A DNA stretch of 64,000 nt from Aphelocoma coerulescens (GCF_041296385.1 NW_027183575.1:157187-221186); one strand, 5' to 3'. Shown: positions 1 to 10,918, counted from the first letter of the stretch. A program made the numbers and translations. Notes: generated by a model not told the origin, from the sequence alone.

Positions 1-255
1 GATGGCCATTTAGCTTTATTTTCTAATTTATACAGTGGCCACCACTGGGTACAATATTTTATAAGGGTTTTTTTATTTTCTGTGCCTCCAGCTCCTACTA
101 TCTCCTTCCAATGGGCTAGAATACAGCCGAGCGGGCTTGCTCTGGGGATTTCCTTACTTTGTCTGGTTCCCATCCTATTTGAGCTTACTCAAATACTGTG
201 CCACCCCCTTCGGGTCACCTGTATCCTATGCCTTTTGCCAAGGCTGCTTGAAATC

Positions 256-259
<4 letters not shown>

Positions 260-294
<35 letters not shown>

Positions 295-318
295 TTTTTT
301 TTTTGTTTTTTTTTTTTT
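260..318. repeat. Poly-T tract
   Basis: This is a run of T from 260 to 318 broken by single Gs at 294 and 305. On the minus strand it reads as poly-A. It could be a retroposed poly-A tail or simple homopolymer growth; no retroposon body is recognised next to it. Confidence 0.9.
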
Positions 319-862
319 CCTTTCTCCGACTTCCACAAGATCTACACTGAACTTACACCCACACACCAAGCAGGGAGTCCTCTCTATCACTCGAGCAGAT
401 AGGACATATGAATGGAGAGAGTTTTGTCCCCTAGCGTTATCTCGTTTCCACCCAAATCTTTCTTCACACTTTCTCACAATTCTTTCCCAATTTTCTTCCC
501 GAACCTCCCAAACCTCAGGCACCAAATGCGACTTCCCACACACAATCTTTAAAATCTCAGGCTCAAAATACAAACTTTACACTGCATTACTATCCATGCA
601 ACTTGCTGTCCTCCCGTTGAAAAAGGTTCTGATACATCCACAAGAGCAAGCTATTTCTTGTACTCTTTCAAACTTTAAATTCTCTGCTGCTGGTTGTTCT
701 CAATCAAAGGCCACTAATATTCCTGCAGAGGTTCTTCCAGTCAAGATTCCAAATTCAACGAACAAGCACTCTTCCAAACAAATGTCTCAATATCACACTC
801 TCAAATATCACACGGCAACACGCAAGCTTCCTGTTTTACAAACGAATAAGCGACCTGATACA

Positions 863-902
863 CATCTGCACGACCGAATATACATCTGCACGACCGAATA
901 TA
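863..902. repeat. Two tandem copies of a 20-bp repeat
   Basis: A 20-bp unit beginning catctgcacgaccg occurs at 863-882 and again at 883-902, with a decayed third copy to the right. It lies in the unassigned proviral leader and has no known function. Confidence 0.85.
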
Positions 903-1388
903 CATCCACACCCATAAAAGCAATCCGACAACAACCAATGTCTGCACAAACATATAAACAACATTCAAACCAGCTACTAGTAGCAAAATGTTCGTAACAC
1001 TCGCTTGTAATAGTTTCAGGGTCCCGCTTGTATTTTTCCAACACAGTAACAAGTTCCACCGGGACCCCCCCTTGGAATCACCCAATCCGCCCCCAGGATT
1101 GCTAGCGGCCGCTCTATCGGTCGGCGATTCCCCCTTGCCGGCCCCACCTTTTCCCTCACAGGGACTACGCTGCGCGTGGGACGTCTCCTCACGGCTTACC
1201 AGCAGCCCTGGCCACGCGTACGACTTACAGGCACCTTAAATGCAAAACATACCGTTTGTCCGCAGCTTTAGCAGGTCGTTGTCTGTCCGCTGCAGTGAGC
1301 GAGCTGAGGGGAGGAGATCCGCCAGGAAAGCCCTGGGGCGCGCCTAGGATGTCCGCTCCTCAGCCGATCCTGCAGCCGGGCAGAGTCT

Positions 1389-1406
1389 CTCCTGGCTGGC
1401 TCGCCA
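1389..1406 (-). promoter_or_regulatory. Primer binding site, tRNA-Arg type
   Basis: The minus strand reads TGGCGAGCCAGCCAGGAG two bases after the LTR end. From established knowledge this is the 18-base complement of the 3' end of a vertebrate tRNA-Arg, including its CCA tail. In a retrovirus it is where the tRNA anneals to start minus-strand DNA synthesis. Its position marks the neighbouring LTR as a 5' LTR and shows that the provirus body extends to the left. Confidence 0.75.
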
Positions 1407-1408
1407 AA

Positions 1409-1935
1409 TGAAAGGCAGGAAAGGACTCCACTACTAGAAAAGTAGTAAAGTAGGTATGTTTTATTCCAGCGCTGGGACGCATGGGGGATAGCTCCTCCAA
1501 AATCATGCGTGCCTACAGCTGTTTTCAGCTCGGTATTTATCGGGTTACAAGTTCCATATTCATTAAGTTTCCTAACAAACTCATACATATTCATCACCTA
1601 GCCCCGCCCAGCCTCGCTTCGTATTATAATGAACTCAAAAGTCATTTACATCCGCATTGCGCTTGCGCAGTGTTGTCTGGTGGTTGTGGTAGGGGTCTCT
1701 CGGGGGTCTTGTGACGAAGTCAGGGAGAGTCTTCCTCGTCTGAACTTTTCACCTTTCTCTCCTGCGCATGCTCTTTTATACCTTTGGCCTGGGTTTAAGC
1801 TTTGGGACTGGTTTGAGCTAGTTTTGGGATGAAGCAGGATGCCTGTCTGAGACTCCCCCTGGTTTTATCAGCAGTCTCTTATCTTCTTCTTCCTGCTCTG
1901 GTATGCTGACCAAGCTAGATGCATTGTTCCTAACA
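1409..1935 (-). mobile_element. 5' LTR of a tRNA-Arg-primed provirus
   Basis: This LTR is about 527 bp. On the minus strand it begins TGTTAGG at 1935 and ends CA at 1409, next to the primer site. It has a TATA box (GGTATAAAAG, about 1773-1782) and an AATAAA polyadenylation signal (1460-1465) followed by a CGCTGGGACGCATGGGGG stretch. The TATA-to-poly-A spacing implies a long R region of about 300 bp. It differs from both gamma-like LTR families elsewhere in the window. A purine-rich stretch just right of it (minus strand, 1944-1964) could be a polypurine tract, in which case it would be a 3' LTR, but the matching primer site makes 5' LTR the better call. Confidence 0.72.
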
Positions 1936-1970
1936 AACGAATTCTTTTGCTCCCCATCCCCCTGATTCAG
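1936..1970. other. Breakpoint where the 39.3-kb tandem unit begins inside gag
   Basis: Sequence from 1970 rightward matches 41269 rightward, where the same bases lie inside the gag gene of a full-length provirus. Left of 1970 the two loci are unrelated: cctgattca precedes here, ttctaaag at 41261-41268. The 34 bp from 1936 to 1969 separate the tRNA-Arg LTR from the breakpoint. Only two G residues are shared at the join, so homology there is minimal. Confidence 0.8.
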
Positions 1971-1973
1971 GTC

Positions 1974-2363
1974 TCAGCCTTTTTTCTCTTCTGTTTGCTT
2001 TTCCTCTGCGGTTTCTGATATTTTGAAGACTTTGGTTCCCAGAGGTTTTGTAATTCCTGTCCAGCAAGAAGCATATTCTCTCTCCTCAGGGTGAGATGGC
2101 TCTTTTGAATTTACAAATACATTTAGAGCCTGGCAAATCCATGCCTCATCAGACCCGTATTTTGGCCAGTACACATGATCAGATCTGATTTCCTTTTTTA
2201 CCCACTCTTTCATGCAGAATTGAATCATTTTTACTTTCTCTTTTCCTTTTGTAGAAGGATCAGTTTCCCAGTTTGCGAGTTTGACCCCGAGGGGACTGTC
2301 TCGGGGTATATCCTCTGGCACCCTTTTATAATTTGAACTTAATTTACTAGGTTGTTGTCCCAT
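1974..2363 (-). pseudogene. gag: gag N-terminal fragment (matrix), truncated
   Basis: This 129-codon open frame starts MGQQPSKL, with a glycine at position 2 as expected for an N-myristoylated gamma-like matrix protein. It ends at a TGA at 1974-1976, and provirus sequence stops four bases further on at the breakpoint. The frame is identical to 41273-41662 in the full-length provirus, where the same TGA interrupts gag. Capsid, nucleocapsid, pol and env are absent here because the tandem-unit boundary cuts the provirus. Confidence 0.85.
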
Positions 2364-3254
2364 TTTCCCAGGAGTTCTCTATTACTCAAAATACCAATTT
2401 ATCCCCCCCTTTGAAATACTAATTCATTCCTTTAAAACACCAATCTTCACTGCTGTAAAATACTACCCACCCTTTCACAGTACAAAAAACACCAAAAAAT
2501 TTATTAGAGCCCACCTTCCCCAAAAACAAAGTTAACTTCGAATTACACAGTTTTTCATTCACACATTCACTCTTTTTTAATATTTGTTCACTCACTCATT
2601 CCTACTCACAACAGAATAATAAGGTACCTCTTTCAAGTCACTTGTTAGTATCCACCCATGGGTATGATATAATCCTTAGGATTCTGGGTGCTCTTGGATT
2701 TCCCTCAACCCGGCATTGCTAGCATCCAAACCCCAACCTCTCTTGGGGTACTTTTAGGCCCTGGGTGCTCTTGGAGTTTTCCTCAACCCAGCATATGGGG
2801 GGGTAGCTCCCACTTTGCAACCCCTTCTCTGGGACCCCGTCCCAGTCACCCCCGGAGATTCTTTCACTCCGCTTATCTCTTGCTTTGTCTCCTCGCTGGC
2901 CGCTGTTCTCGTGAACAAGACGGAACGGCAGCACTCAGAGACTGCCACACTCGCTTCGCAGATCTGGGGGCAACCAGCCCACGTCTCATTCACACACGCT
3001 CATCTCCCGTAACCACCCCCTTTTTCTTTGGCAATACTTCCCAGTCCTGTTTCTTTTCCAGTGTCTGTGGGATTTTTGTCGAGAGCGCTCTCTTTCATTT
3101 GCTTTATTTTTGTGTCTTTCTTGTCCTCCGGGTGTTGCCCTGCTGCCACCAAATCACGCCAGAGGATGCTAAGCAAAGGTCCTGCCAACTTGGGCGGGAG
3201 GCGCCTTACCCTTGCTTCTTGAATCCTCCCACGCTTTTCAGAGGCGAGGTGTAG
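2364..3254 (-). other. 5' leader of the gamma-like provirus (truncated copy)
   Basis: This untranslated proviral leader of about 0.9 kb lies between primer site and gag start. It contains two diverged copies of a segment beginning ctgggtgctcttgga (about 2684 and 2760 on the plus strand). It matches 41663-42554 with a one-base indel near 3030/42331. Packaging signals would be expected here but none can be assigned by eye. The short frames on both strands look incidental. Confidence 0.65.
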
Positions 3255-3272
3255 CTCCGGGACGAGCCCTTA
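3255..3272 (-). promoter_or_regulatory. Primer binding site, tRNA-Pro-like (decayed)
   Basis: The minus strand reads TAAGGGCTCGTCCCGGAG just after the LTR. It agrees at 14 of 18 positions with the classical gammaretroviral tRNA-Pro site as I remember it; two of the four differences are G-to-A at the TGG start. The same bases occur at 42555-42572. Confidence 0.5.
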
Positions 3273-3274
3273 AT

Positions 3275-3931
3275 TGTGAAAAACGAGGTTCACTCTCCTG
3301 TGAGAATTTAAAGGGTTTAATATAAAGACAATAAGAGACACATCAAATAAAGCAACGGGGTAATGGCCGGGTGCCTTGGTGCTCTGCCAAGAGCACACCT
3401 GATGCCAGAGGTGAGTCTTTTTTATACCATTTTTACTGTCTGTTCTTTATTCATATTAAAACTTTTCCTGGAGCTGTTCTGCATGGCCACTCCTTGGTTC
3501 CGCCTTTTTAGAGCATGCGTAGTCTTCTGCCTTGTGGTTTTATTTCTCTTGATTCTTGGGGTTGGGCCCGCTAGGCAAGAGTCGATGGTAGGGTGGATTT
3601 CTTAATTCTCCAGACAGACAGGGCTGATTGCAGCTTTGGGCCTCTTCGTCTCTCCGGGCAGAGTGGTGATAACGGCTCTTGGACTCTCCTGGCCGCCTGT
3701 TCTCCGGGCGGAGTAGCCTTTGGGCCCTTTTGCTCCCTAGACAAAGTGTTGATTAGCAGCTTTTCGGGCCTCATCCTCTGTTCGTTTGGAGGTTATCTTA
3801 CGTGCTCACACTTGTTAACATTCTTGCTAAAAAGAGAGAAAACTACATCCACACAGCAAAAAGCATTTCTAACATTATATAATATCTACTTTATACTTTG
3901 CGAGAAGCCAATATAATATATGTTTATAACA
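3275..3931 (-). mobile_element. 5' LTR of the gamma-like provirus (tandem copy 1)
   Basis: This 657-bp LTR runs from TGTTATAAAC (right end) to CA (left end) on the minus strand. It has a TATA box (GGTATAAAAAAG, about 3419-3430) and an ATTAAA signal near 3315-3322. By eye it is identical to 42575-43231 and differs at about 23 sites from the 3' LTR at 33136-33793. It belongs to the provirus that was cut by the tandem-unit boundary at 1970. Confidence 0.9.
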
Positions 3932-4639
3932 CCTCCATTGGCGACCTCCTTTTCCCTCTGATTCAGCTACCTTGTGGTAGGTGCGATGGTGCTGAAGAAG
4001 GGTGGCGGCTTGGCACAGTTGCTGTCACAGGTGGATCTTTGAGTGGCATGTGTGAGGGTAGGAGGGTACGGCACCCATAGCTGAAGGCAAAAAAGGTCAG
4101 GGCATGTCATCAGCCGCAGTCGTGCTAAGTTGTTCATCTATGCAAACTGCTTGCCGAGTTGTTCCTTTCTTAGGTAATGGGGGCTTGTATCAACCAGAAC
4201 TGCAAATGGTCAGTATTTGCAGAGAAGGTTACTTGGACTGTTGTTGAAGTGAGTGTAGCAGTTTCTATGGCATTCTGCAAAAAAAGTGACAGGTCTCCCT
4301 GTGTTCCCCAGTTCTTAACAAAGATGAAGTTAACAAACCCCTGAAAAGAGGTTTTGCAAAACTTCAGGGATATTTTCCTACTAGTACTGTAGAGACAACC
4401 ATAGTCACCTTGTCTTTCCAAAAGTGAAGGTTCCCTATTTTTGTCCAAGAGCATCAAGTGCTTTTGATCAGCGTTTGTGTGCATGCATTAGCCTCGTTCT
4501 TGCTCTTCCTTGGAGAACTTTTACAATACTCACATGATCTGTGTAGGCTGCAGACTGCAGTGGTGAACTTCAAGGCTTCCAGCAGAAGGGAGATGCTGTC
4601 CACGTTTTGGATTCTCCTTAGCCTGAACCTTCAATGTCC
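3932..4639. repeat. Outer end of a palindrome right arm (belongs to a preceding unit)
   Basis: This is the reverse complement of 10195-10922 in the left arm and is repeated at 43232-43939. It is the part of a right arm lying outside the provirus. It lacks about 20 bp present in the left arm near 10800-10825. Similarity stops after the bases ccttcaatgtcca at about 4628-4640. It holds one 104-codon minus-strand frame (4170-4484) shared with the other arm copies. Confidence 0.88.
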
Positions 4640-4829
4640 AATAACGCAGCGTTTGGTGCTCGAGGCACTGACTCTGGCGTGCCCCTGGTCAGAGACAGTC
4701 CAGCTGCGTTACCTCCACGCGTCGCTGAAGCGACTTCGGGATCAGGAAAAGAGCTTGCTGGGCTAGCTAGCTGGCTTCTTTGCAGAGGGAAACACGGCAG
4801 GAGCCGTTGATGTCGGCTCACGTTAGCTC

Positions 4830-5035
4830 AGAGACAAAGGAAGAGAGGGGCTGTTCAGGTCTGGCTTCTAACAGGTTTAATGCGATAGGATGAGGATGAG
4901 GTCGGATTGATGGGAATCCGCTCCTCGGAGCCTTGTCCTCAGTTTTATAGGGAATTTGAAAACCCCCTGTAACTATTCCTGAAAAGACCTGCCTTGCTAA
5001 ATTAGTGCCTTTTAAGTCTTGTGTCCCCAGGATAG
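4830..5035 (-). mobile_element. LTR fragment, minus strand
   Basis: On the minus strand there is a promoter-like TATAAAACTG (about 4943-4952) followed about 65-70 bases later by the signal ATTAAA (about 4876-4881), the usual LTR order. The U3 side is short or truncated against the pol fragment that begins near 5036. The termini are uncertain. The 190 bases to its left (4640-4829) hold nothing I recognise. The copy in unit 2 is at 44130-44335. Confidence 0.45.
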
Positions 5036-6046
5036 AACAACAAACTCACAAAGATAACAGCAGTGGATCTACAGGACTTCTGCAGGCCTTCTGGACTGCA
5101 GACATCTCTGACCAAAGGCCACAGATGACGTGTACCCTGATCCTGCCGAACGCCCGTCCGCCCTGGACTCAGCTTCAAGGTTTGATTGATACTGGTGCTG
5201 ATGTAACTATCATCTCCTTCTCTGCGTGGCCTCCCTCATGGCCTTTACCCCCAGTGGGATCGGCCATCACAGGATGAGGATGAACCACACAGAGCTATTG
5301 AAGCGAACGGCCTGTGACGGTGAAGGACTCAGAGGGGCACACAGCTACAATTAGGCCTTATGTTACTACCACTTCCCTTAACCTTTGGGGACGGGATGTG
5401 TTGGCAGCCTGGGGCATACGGATCGGGACAAATTTTTAGCAGGGGTCACTGTGCGCAAAGGTGCACAGTATCCTACACTGCCTTTGCAGTGGTTGATTAA
5501 CACACCAATCCGAGTCAGACTCTGCTTAGTTAGTTGAATTAAGGGCTGTTATCATGGCTTTTCAACGATTCTCACAGGAACCTTTGAATTTGGTTACTGA
5601 AGCCGACTAGCAAAAGCTCGTATACAATTAATCACCTTACGGTACCACAAAATTCAAAGAATCCTGTTCTTCTGAATCACTTTCTCTCATTGCAATCTGC
5701 AGGCAAGAGACAACTGCCCTGGGCAAAAGTCTGGGTGTGGAATTTACTCACTAACCAGTGGGAAGGCCTGCGGGAACTTATGGTTTGGGGTCGTGGCTAT
5801 GCTTGCGTTTCTACAGATACTGGGGTACGGTGGCTAGCTGCAAAATGTGTTCGCCCTGCCCTACGGCACCAGAGGCAGAACAGGCAACCTCCAAATGATG
5901 ACCAGAACACCAACCATCCAAGTGGCCACCAGAATGTAGATCATCAGCCATCAGACTCTTCTGATGATGACCAAGATGTTGACCATCAGGCAGATGGTCC
6001 TTCTACAAGCAGAGACTGGGATGGTCCTTCCACAAGCAGAGACTGA
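5036..6046 (+). pseudogene. pol: Class II (betaretrovirus-like) pro-pol remnant with internal deletions
   Basis: The frame at 5005-5277 contains the aspartic protease motif LIDTGADVTII. After stops and frame changes the C-terminal protease motif WGRDVLAAWGIRIGT follows (about 5380-5440), then an RT N-terminal segment (VRKGAQYPTLPLQW, about 5450-5495). Next comes an abrupt jump to an RNase H-like piece (AFQRFSQEPLNLVT, about 5553-5600). The frame at 5690-6046 is the integrase C-terminal DNA-binding domain (LLTNQWEG, WGRGYACVSTDTG) with a Gln/Asn/Asp/His-rich tail. Most of RT and integrase is deleted and gag and env are absent. This is a dead remnant, copied at 44336-45346. Confidence 0.8.
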
Positions 6047-6162
6047 ACTTTAAATTTCTTGTTATGGAGTCAGATCGTTAAAGCCTTAAGGACATATTTA
6101 GAATTAATAACTGATGTAAATTTCTATTTAGGATTAATAGTGGAGTTGTTATCTTATCAAAC

Positions 6163-6578
6163 AAAAAGGGGGAATTGTAGATACCAAAATGCTGCTAGCG
6201 AGGATTTTCTTGCTATTTTCTAAGTCTGTGAGAGACTTTTCTCTCTCACAGAAGAGGTAGCAGAGTATGTAAACAACCAAGCCACCTGCAACCTTGAAAA
6301 GTCTGGTTTATGGTCTAGTAGAAAAATATTTTGACAATGGATGGTTTAGGATTTTAGCCAATCACCCCAAGGGGGGGGGCTGATCCTTTGTCCAATTAGA
6401 CTATGAAGAAAAAAGTCTGTAAAAGAGTTTGTGAAATAATTAAATGAATAAATCTTGGTGCACAATTCCTGCCTGCTGGATCTTCTCTCCTCCTCCTCCC
6501 TATGGCTGCGGGACACAGTGATACACCCTAGGGCCCAGGCCTGCGGTAATAGACCACAATTACAAGTGAACTGCAACA
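6163..6578 (+). mobile_element. Polypurine tract and 3' LTR of the class II remnant
   Basis: The polypurine tract AAAAAGGGGGA (6163-6173) is followed by an LTR starting TGTAGATACC at 6176 and ending near ...GCAACA at 6578, about 403 bp. It contains an AATAAA signal at 6447-6452. Plus-strand order (integrase, polypurine tract, LTR) matches the pol remnant to its left, so it is the 3' LTR. The exact 3' end is uncertain because no target duplication can be checked. The unit-2 copy is at 45463-45878. Confidence 0.75.
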
Positions 6579-9500
6579 CAAGCAGCTAACACATTCCTCC
6601 TGTGATAAATGAGTGAACGATAAATTTTGTCTTTCGCATCTATCACTTTAACATTTAGAAGTGAGAATGTACTATGTAGAAATAGTGTTAAGGTAAAATA
6701 TAGGTAAGTAAAAACAAGACTAGAGTAAATTGTAACTTCGAATGAGTGGTAACATGTTGGGAAACGTAGGAAGAAACACATGATAATAAATGTCCTTTAA
6801 GTTGAGAAATTACAGAGGTGGAAACCAAGACATCTTCAAGAAACAAAGAAGATAAACCGCATGCATCCCAGGAAGTCTGTTATCTCATCAAAACTCACAC
6901 CTCCCAAAGAACCCATCAACTACAAATTAGGTTGGAGACTGAGGAGGCACCGGAGGGGGGTGCCTGCCTTCAATTCTGGAGCTACTCAGAGGACCGAGGT
7001 GGCAGTGTGCTGGCGTGTGCTGGCGCAAGGGGGCAGAGACGGAGGGGGGAAAGTTGAGTGAAGTGTAAATGACTTTCTGGGCTTAAGGACTATGTTTAAA
7101 GAAGTACTAAAGTTCACAGTAAAATGAATGGAGCCACGCCTCTAGCAATATTGCTAAGTGCTCCTGCACTGTGATATGCCTTTGTTCTACTAATAAATGC
7201 TCAATATTATGCTGCTGAAAATTCCGCTTGGGAATTCATCTTTCTCACTTCTTCCCTTAAAATCAGTTCTAAGAATTTAGTGTGAAATACATTTAGGCTT
7301 GGTCCACATTATTTTTAGTTCAAATAAACACATCTAAATTTTTTCCATCTTTCCCATTAAAGGATTTTGGTTTTGGCTCATTCTTTCAGCATTTTGCCAG
7401 CAATCTGCTCAATGCTCTTTCCTTAGGAATGAAAGCTGTAGCCTGATATTACAAAGTGTTTGGTGAAACCTTTACCATGACTCTCAAGTCGCAACATGCC
7501 AGATAATCACTGGTTTTCAAAGCTGCTTGAAGATAGAAGGAAAGCGTCAAAGGTTTATGCATGAATCAGCATCCCCTTGTCACAACGTCATGCTGCAGTG
7601 ATCCTTGCAGAGCTCTAAGACTGGATTTAAAGGAGAAAAGCTCAATACTGGCTCCTGAGCCAGCAGGATGAAACATCCAAGATTGTACATATATTACTTC
7701 TGTGCTAAAACTACTGTATGAAAACGTCTTACCATTATGGCAGTTTTATAGTACTCCATAGGAGACATCTCTTTAAATGACTCTAATATCCTTTCAGTGC
7801 TAAAATTGAGAAGGGGGTTGATCCATAGTTAACTCATGTAAACACGAGTGAACTACTAAGAGACAGCAAATGTTAATCACAAAACCTAAGCAGCAGGATT
7901 CGCCTTAATCTTGTCAAGATAAGAGGAACAGGATCTTTTGAAAACCGGCACAGAGATCGCTGCATCAGCCACCGAAGAACTGTGCATGCTCCAGAAAGAA
8001 AGGTAAAAAGTGCATTGTGACAAAGACTACTGATCTTCATCAGAAAGACCCTCGAGGAAGAAGAGGAGCCTTCCTCAGTGCGCCCATCAGCGTACACAGC
8101 GCATGCATGGCACGTATGCTAATGATATTAATGACTTCCGAGAAGTAATTTCTAGAACCACTCCTATCCCAAGAATTGTGATGAATGTTCATAAATTTTA
8201 CACATAATGCTGGACTGTATGGAGTGCTCTGTGTGTGTGTGTTAGGAGGAGTGATCCCCCATGCACCCAGCGCCGAATAAAGCAAATACCCGCTTCTCTG
8301 ACTCTGAAGCATCTCTAGGCCTGGTTTTGGGCAATTCAAAATAGGTGAATACACATTACAACTACAGCTGAAGTTGTTGCATAGGCAGATTGAAGAGGAA
8401 AGGATTTCATCTTCATCACTCTCCTTCTTTCTTGTTTTGACAGAATTAAGAACTTGTAAAAAATCTGATATCACTGATGCTCACCACTCTTCCAATTAGA
8501 CTACGCTCACTTAGGCAACGAAGTCCAGAGCTTCGGATATCTCCCGCTTCTGCCCTAGGAATTGCTTCCAGTGCTGTACCTTTGCTCCAGCTGCGAAACC
8601 AAACCAGCAGAACCAAGGAAGTTCTCTCTGAATGAACCATTGCTCTTGAAGGCTACAACGGTAGTCATGGCAGTGAACACTGCTCTTCACTGGGCCATTC
8701 CTCTGAAAAAAAACCATGCACCACCTCTCAACCTAAACCGTTAAGCCTCCTGCTGATGCTGACTGACAAAGCGTCCAACTGCACTTAGATTCCAACAGCT
8801 ACTTCCAATGACCTGTCAACAGAGCTTTGCAGACTTGCAACAGAGCAACAAACTAAAGGGGCTATGTTTCATGGCTGTTTTTCAAACATCATTGACTTAT
8901 GTCCCTTTGCCAGCTTAAGTGAAGGTGGCCCATCCACCTTGGTCAAAATCAGCAGAATTTTGGCCCAATTTGTTGTTACGCAACACATCATGACACAATC
9001 TCTTGGTGTTGATGCAAAATTCCCACTGAAGTGCATGTCGTTACATGACTTAAGGCTACCTACTCACAGAGTGTCCACTCCACTGCCACACCCATTTTCT
9101 GGCCACCTTGAAATGACTGAGCTGTCTTACTGTTCCCAACATTCCTCAGGGGTACGTGACCACCATAGCCTCCCTTCTGAAGTTTAGGAACCTAAGTAGT
9201 ACTAGCAATAGCAGTTTATCCAAAATCCATTTGCTCCATCAACAAACTCCGAGCAAGCGCTGAGAATTAGTTTCAAGACTTCTACATATATTTACAGGGA
9301 GCTTTTTGTTTGCTTGTTTGTTTTTAAAGCAGATGGAGTAGTGCGATGTTTCCCTGAGGCTACCAGGGCTGCGAGGCAGGCAGGCAGAGCCCTGGCATGG
9401 GTGGCACAGGGGACCCCGGGCGCTGACGGCTGCCACCAGCGCAGGCCAGCTCGGAACTGGCAGGCAGGGCTGCACCCCGCGTCTGCCACAACAGCTGCAG

Positions 9501-10194
9501 CTTCTGCAGCCTGAAACACAGCTGGCTCAGGGGTTCAAATTAAGAGCCAAAACCTTTTGCTGCTCAATTTGGGGCAGAGAAAGGTCATCACTTCTAGCAT
9601 GGCATAAGCCTGCCACTACATTTCTGTGAAGGAAAATCACCTTGTTAGAGTGAAACTCCTGAGTAAAATACTGAAGCGCTTTCAGATTCGTATTATCTGA
9701 CATTTCTGTGACCTTCTTTTATACCTGCATTGTTTCCTACTGCTGGTTTTGGGCACAAGTTCTGTGTACACTATTCTGGAAACAAAAAAATAACCCAAAA
9801 CCAACACCCACTCCTCCCCCACCATCACTCCTTCCCCAGCCCCAAGCCTAACAAAACCAGCCTGCAGAATGTGCAGGATTTCAAATGAGAACAAGCATAG
9901 ATGGGACATCAAAAGATGGATTCTCCTTAGACATTTGTGCATGCAGTGCTCTGCAATCAACTCCTAAATTCTACTCCTCGTACACCAAATATTTGTCTTG
10001 GGAACTCCTTGTTCTCCATTCCAACCCTTCTGAGAGGGTAATCGAGGAGTTACTCTACATATTTTAAGCACATGTTGCACTAGTCAAATCCAATGCACAG
10101 CATTACTTGACTAACTGAGGCGGTGGCAAGGTCAATTAAGACCTGTTCATGTCTTAATTTGGAGCTCTTCCAACTGCTTGAAAAGTGAAGCCTT
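6579..10194. other. Unidentified spacer sequence between palindromes
   Basis: This 3.6 kb of mixed-composition DNA is not part of the palindrome and is repeated at 45879-49494. Frames up to 144 codons exist (8040-8474 minus, 8864-9187 plus) but show no domain. A splice-acceptor-like pyrimidine tract ending gacag lies at about 8420-8443, followed by frames that close quickly. A short TG run is at 8231-8241. It may be host intronic or intergenic DNA. Confidence 0.6.
6790..7260 (+). mobile_element. Possible degraded LTR-like element
   Basis: An AATAAA signal at 7192-7197 lies in a context resembling a retroviral R/U5 region, with a GC-rich block upstream (6940-7060). No termini, primer site or polypurine tract can be fixed, so this is a weak suggestion only. 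Confidence 0.22.
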
Positions 10195-10349
10195 GGACGT
10201 TGAAGGTTCAGACTAAGGAGAATCCAAAATGTGGATAGCATCTCCCTTCTGCTGGAAGCCTTGAAGTTCACCACTGCAGTCTGCAGCCTACACAGATCAT
10301 GTGAGTATTGTAAAAGTTCTCCAAGGAAGAGCAAGAATGAGGCTAATGC

Positions 10350-10664
10350 ATGCACACAAACGCTGATCAAAAGCACTTGATGCTCTTGGACAAAAATAGG
10401 GAACCTTCACTTTTGGAAAGACAAGGTGACTATGGTTGTCTCTACAGTACTAGTAGGAAAATATCCCTGAAGTTTTGCAAAACCTCTTTTCAGGGGTTTG
10501 TTAACTTCATCTTTGTTAAGAACTGGGGAACACAGGGAGACCTGTCACTTTTTTTGCAGAATGCCATAGAAACTGCTACACTCACTTCAACAACAGTCCA
10601 AGTAACCTTCTCTGCAAATACTGACCATTTGCAGTTCTGGTTGATACAAGCCCCCATTACCTAA
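10350..10664 (+). CDS. Unidentified 104-codon open frame in the arm's outer segment
   Basis: The frame starts MHTNADQKHL and ends FWLIQAPIT. I do not recognise the product. It has no signal peptide, membrane segment or known motif. It is intact in all four arm copies in the window (here, 4170-4484 minus, 43470-43784 minus, 49650-49964 plus), but these copies are almost identical by recent duplication, so this is not evidence of selection. It may well be non-coding. Confidence 0.2.
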   Translation: MHTNADQKHLMLLDKNREPSLLERQGDYGCLYSTSRKISLKFCKTSFQGFVNFIFVKNWGTQGDLSLFLQNAIETATLTSTTVQVTFSANTDHLQFWLIQAPIT

Positions 10665-10918
10665 GAAAGGAACAACTCGGCAAGCAGTTTGCAAAGATGA
10701 ACAACTTAGCACGACTGCGGCTGATGACATGCCCTGACCTTTTTTGCCTTCAGCTATGGGTGCCGTACCCTCCTACCCACAAACATGCCACTCAAAGCTC
10801 CTTGCGTGGAGCTCTCGCACCACCTATGACAGCAACTGTGCCAAGCCGCCACCCTTCTTCAGCACCATCGCACCTACCACAAGGTAGCTGAATCAGAGGG
10901 AAAAGGAGGTCGCCAATG

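Larger units (their letters stand above)
1..1388 (-). mobile_element. Leader/internal sequence of a minus-strand provirus running off the left edge
   Basis: This stretch lies downstream, on the minus strand, of an LTR and primer binding site, so by position it is the 5' leader and start of the internal region of a provirus that continues beyond base 1. I see no recognisable gag, pol or env motif. The longest minus-strand frames (801-1085 and 808-1059, 83-94 codons) overlap each other and match no family I know. Positions 1060-1400 are GC-rich, with several CpG and rare-cutter-like motifs. Assignment rests on the adjacent LTR and primer site only. Confidence 0.4.

Noticed and set aside
226..573. 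115-codon minus frame containing a lysine run
   Set aside because: The lysines are simply the poly-T tract read on the other strand.
1944..1964. Purine-rich stretch right of the tRNA-Arg LTR as a polypurine tract
   Set aside because: It is separated from the LTR start by pyrimidines, and the primer site on the other side marks this as a 5' LTR. Kept as a minor alternative only.
8420..8600. Possible host exon after a strong splice-acceptor-like sequence
   Set aside because: The frame that looks most protein-like has a stop at the proposed exon start, and the other frames close within 20 codons.
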